Below, one piece after another: positions 55,060 to 55,254 of a stretch of 55,254 bases of DNA. Position 1 is the stretch's first letter. Each line of letters opens with the position of its first letter. The notes beneath the pieces are model-generated. The model was not told the DNA's origin, ran no database searches, and saw nothing but the letters and a program-made list of their open reading frames with translations. Origin of the DNA: an uncultured Granulosicoccaceae bacterium. Lineage in GTDB: Bacteria; Pseudomonadota; Gammaproteobacteria; Granulosicoccales; Granulosicoccaceae. Where the stretch lies: contig CALIMV010000342.1 of NCBI GenBank assembly GCA_938045275.1, positions 1-55,254 on the forward strand. The letters run 5' to 3'. The position numbers were made by a program, and so were the translations under genes.

Positions 55060-55254
55060 TAAATAGGTTAGAGCTTAAGTTTTTTTGGTTTCTAACCAGG
55101 CTGTACCTTAGACAACGCCGGTATTTAAGCCCGACTCGCATTTTACCGCTCAAAAAGAACATGGTTCTCTGCTCTCACTTACTTGGAGTTGGGTGAGTCA
55201 TATAGGAAGGAAACGTTGCAACGTTTTAACGCTCTGTCAAATAACTTAAAGGGG
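55060..55254. other. Trailing non-coding stretch with 16-bp palindrome
   Basis: No gene begins before the window ends. GGTTAGA (55066-55072) and TCTAACC (near 55092) could pair across an 18-nt T-rich loop, without a proper T-tail after it. AAACGTTGCAACGTTT at 55211-55226 is a perfect 16-bp palindrome, a possible operator of a gene beyond the window. Confidence 0.45.

Overview
The window looks like a chromosomal segment of a free-living, probably marine or soil gammaproteobacterium. Supporting signs are an E. coli-length ArgG, an LpxL-type acyltransferase of Gram-negative envelopes, CsrA, GlmS, a tRNA 2-selenouridine synthase and an aerobic phenylacetate pathway. Genus cannot be assigned from the sequence alone. 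Genes are densely packed on both strands. GTG and TTG starts are common, and several gene pairs overlap by 4 nt. No rRNA, tRNA, insertion sequence, prophage or CRISPR array was found.

Layout: (1) 0.2-9.7 kb: glutamate-synthase-like FMN protein, CPA2 antiporter, small HTH-like protein, argG, the selenium pair mnmH and NDH-SelD fusion, LysE exporter. (2) 9.9-13.9 kb: translationally coupled DNA-repair pair, a FAN1-like VRR-NUC nuclease and an XPD-type Fe-S helicase with an N-terminal PD-(D/E)XK domain. (3) 14.0-18.8 kb: lysine-rich histone-H1-like protein, a long AT-rich gap with an orphan terminator (possible sRNA), csrA, a PreP-like M16 protease. (4) 18.9-24.7 kb: envelope and secreted proteins, including an unusual type IV pilin-like/ankyrin fusion, a two-gene Ig-like/CBM9 lipoprotein cassette, and an exported amidohydrolase. 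(5) 24.8-31.4 kb: a tight operon for carnitine and probably gamma-butyrobetaine degradation (BKACE enzyme, L-carnitine dehydrogenase, acyl-CoA dehydrogenase, NDP-forming CoA ligase, CaiD), followed by a GFA-family protein. (6) 31.6-37.0 kb: formyltransferase-like protein, GMC oxidoreductase, an ECF42 sigma factor with its DGPF/YciI partner and a matching promoter, and an LpxL-type acyltransferase. (7) 37.1-48.9 kb: phenylacetate catabolism in two blocks, paaG-paaI-paaK-paaZ (+) and paaABCDE (-) divergent from paaX-paaJ (+). paaF and paaH are not in the window. (8) 49-55.3 kb: gloB and gloA, glmS, a small conserved protein, alkB, and a secreted triple-Ig-domain protein with a Pro/Ser/Glu tail.

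The genes point to an aerobic heterotroph that degrades quaternary amines and aromatic acids through CoA thioesters. It uses selenium at least for tRNA modification, and handles methylglyoxal and alkylation damage. The most unusual items are the pilin-ankyrin fusion, the Ig/CBM9 lipoprotein cassette, the orphan terminator upstream of csrA, and a recurring pattern of short tandem duplications at gene boundaries, several spanning stop codons.
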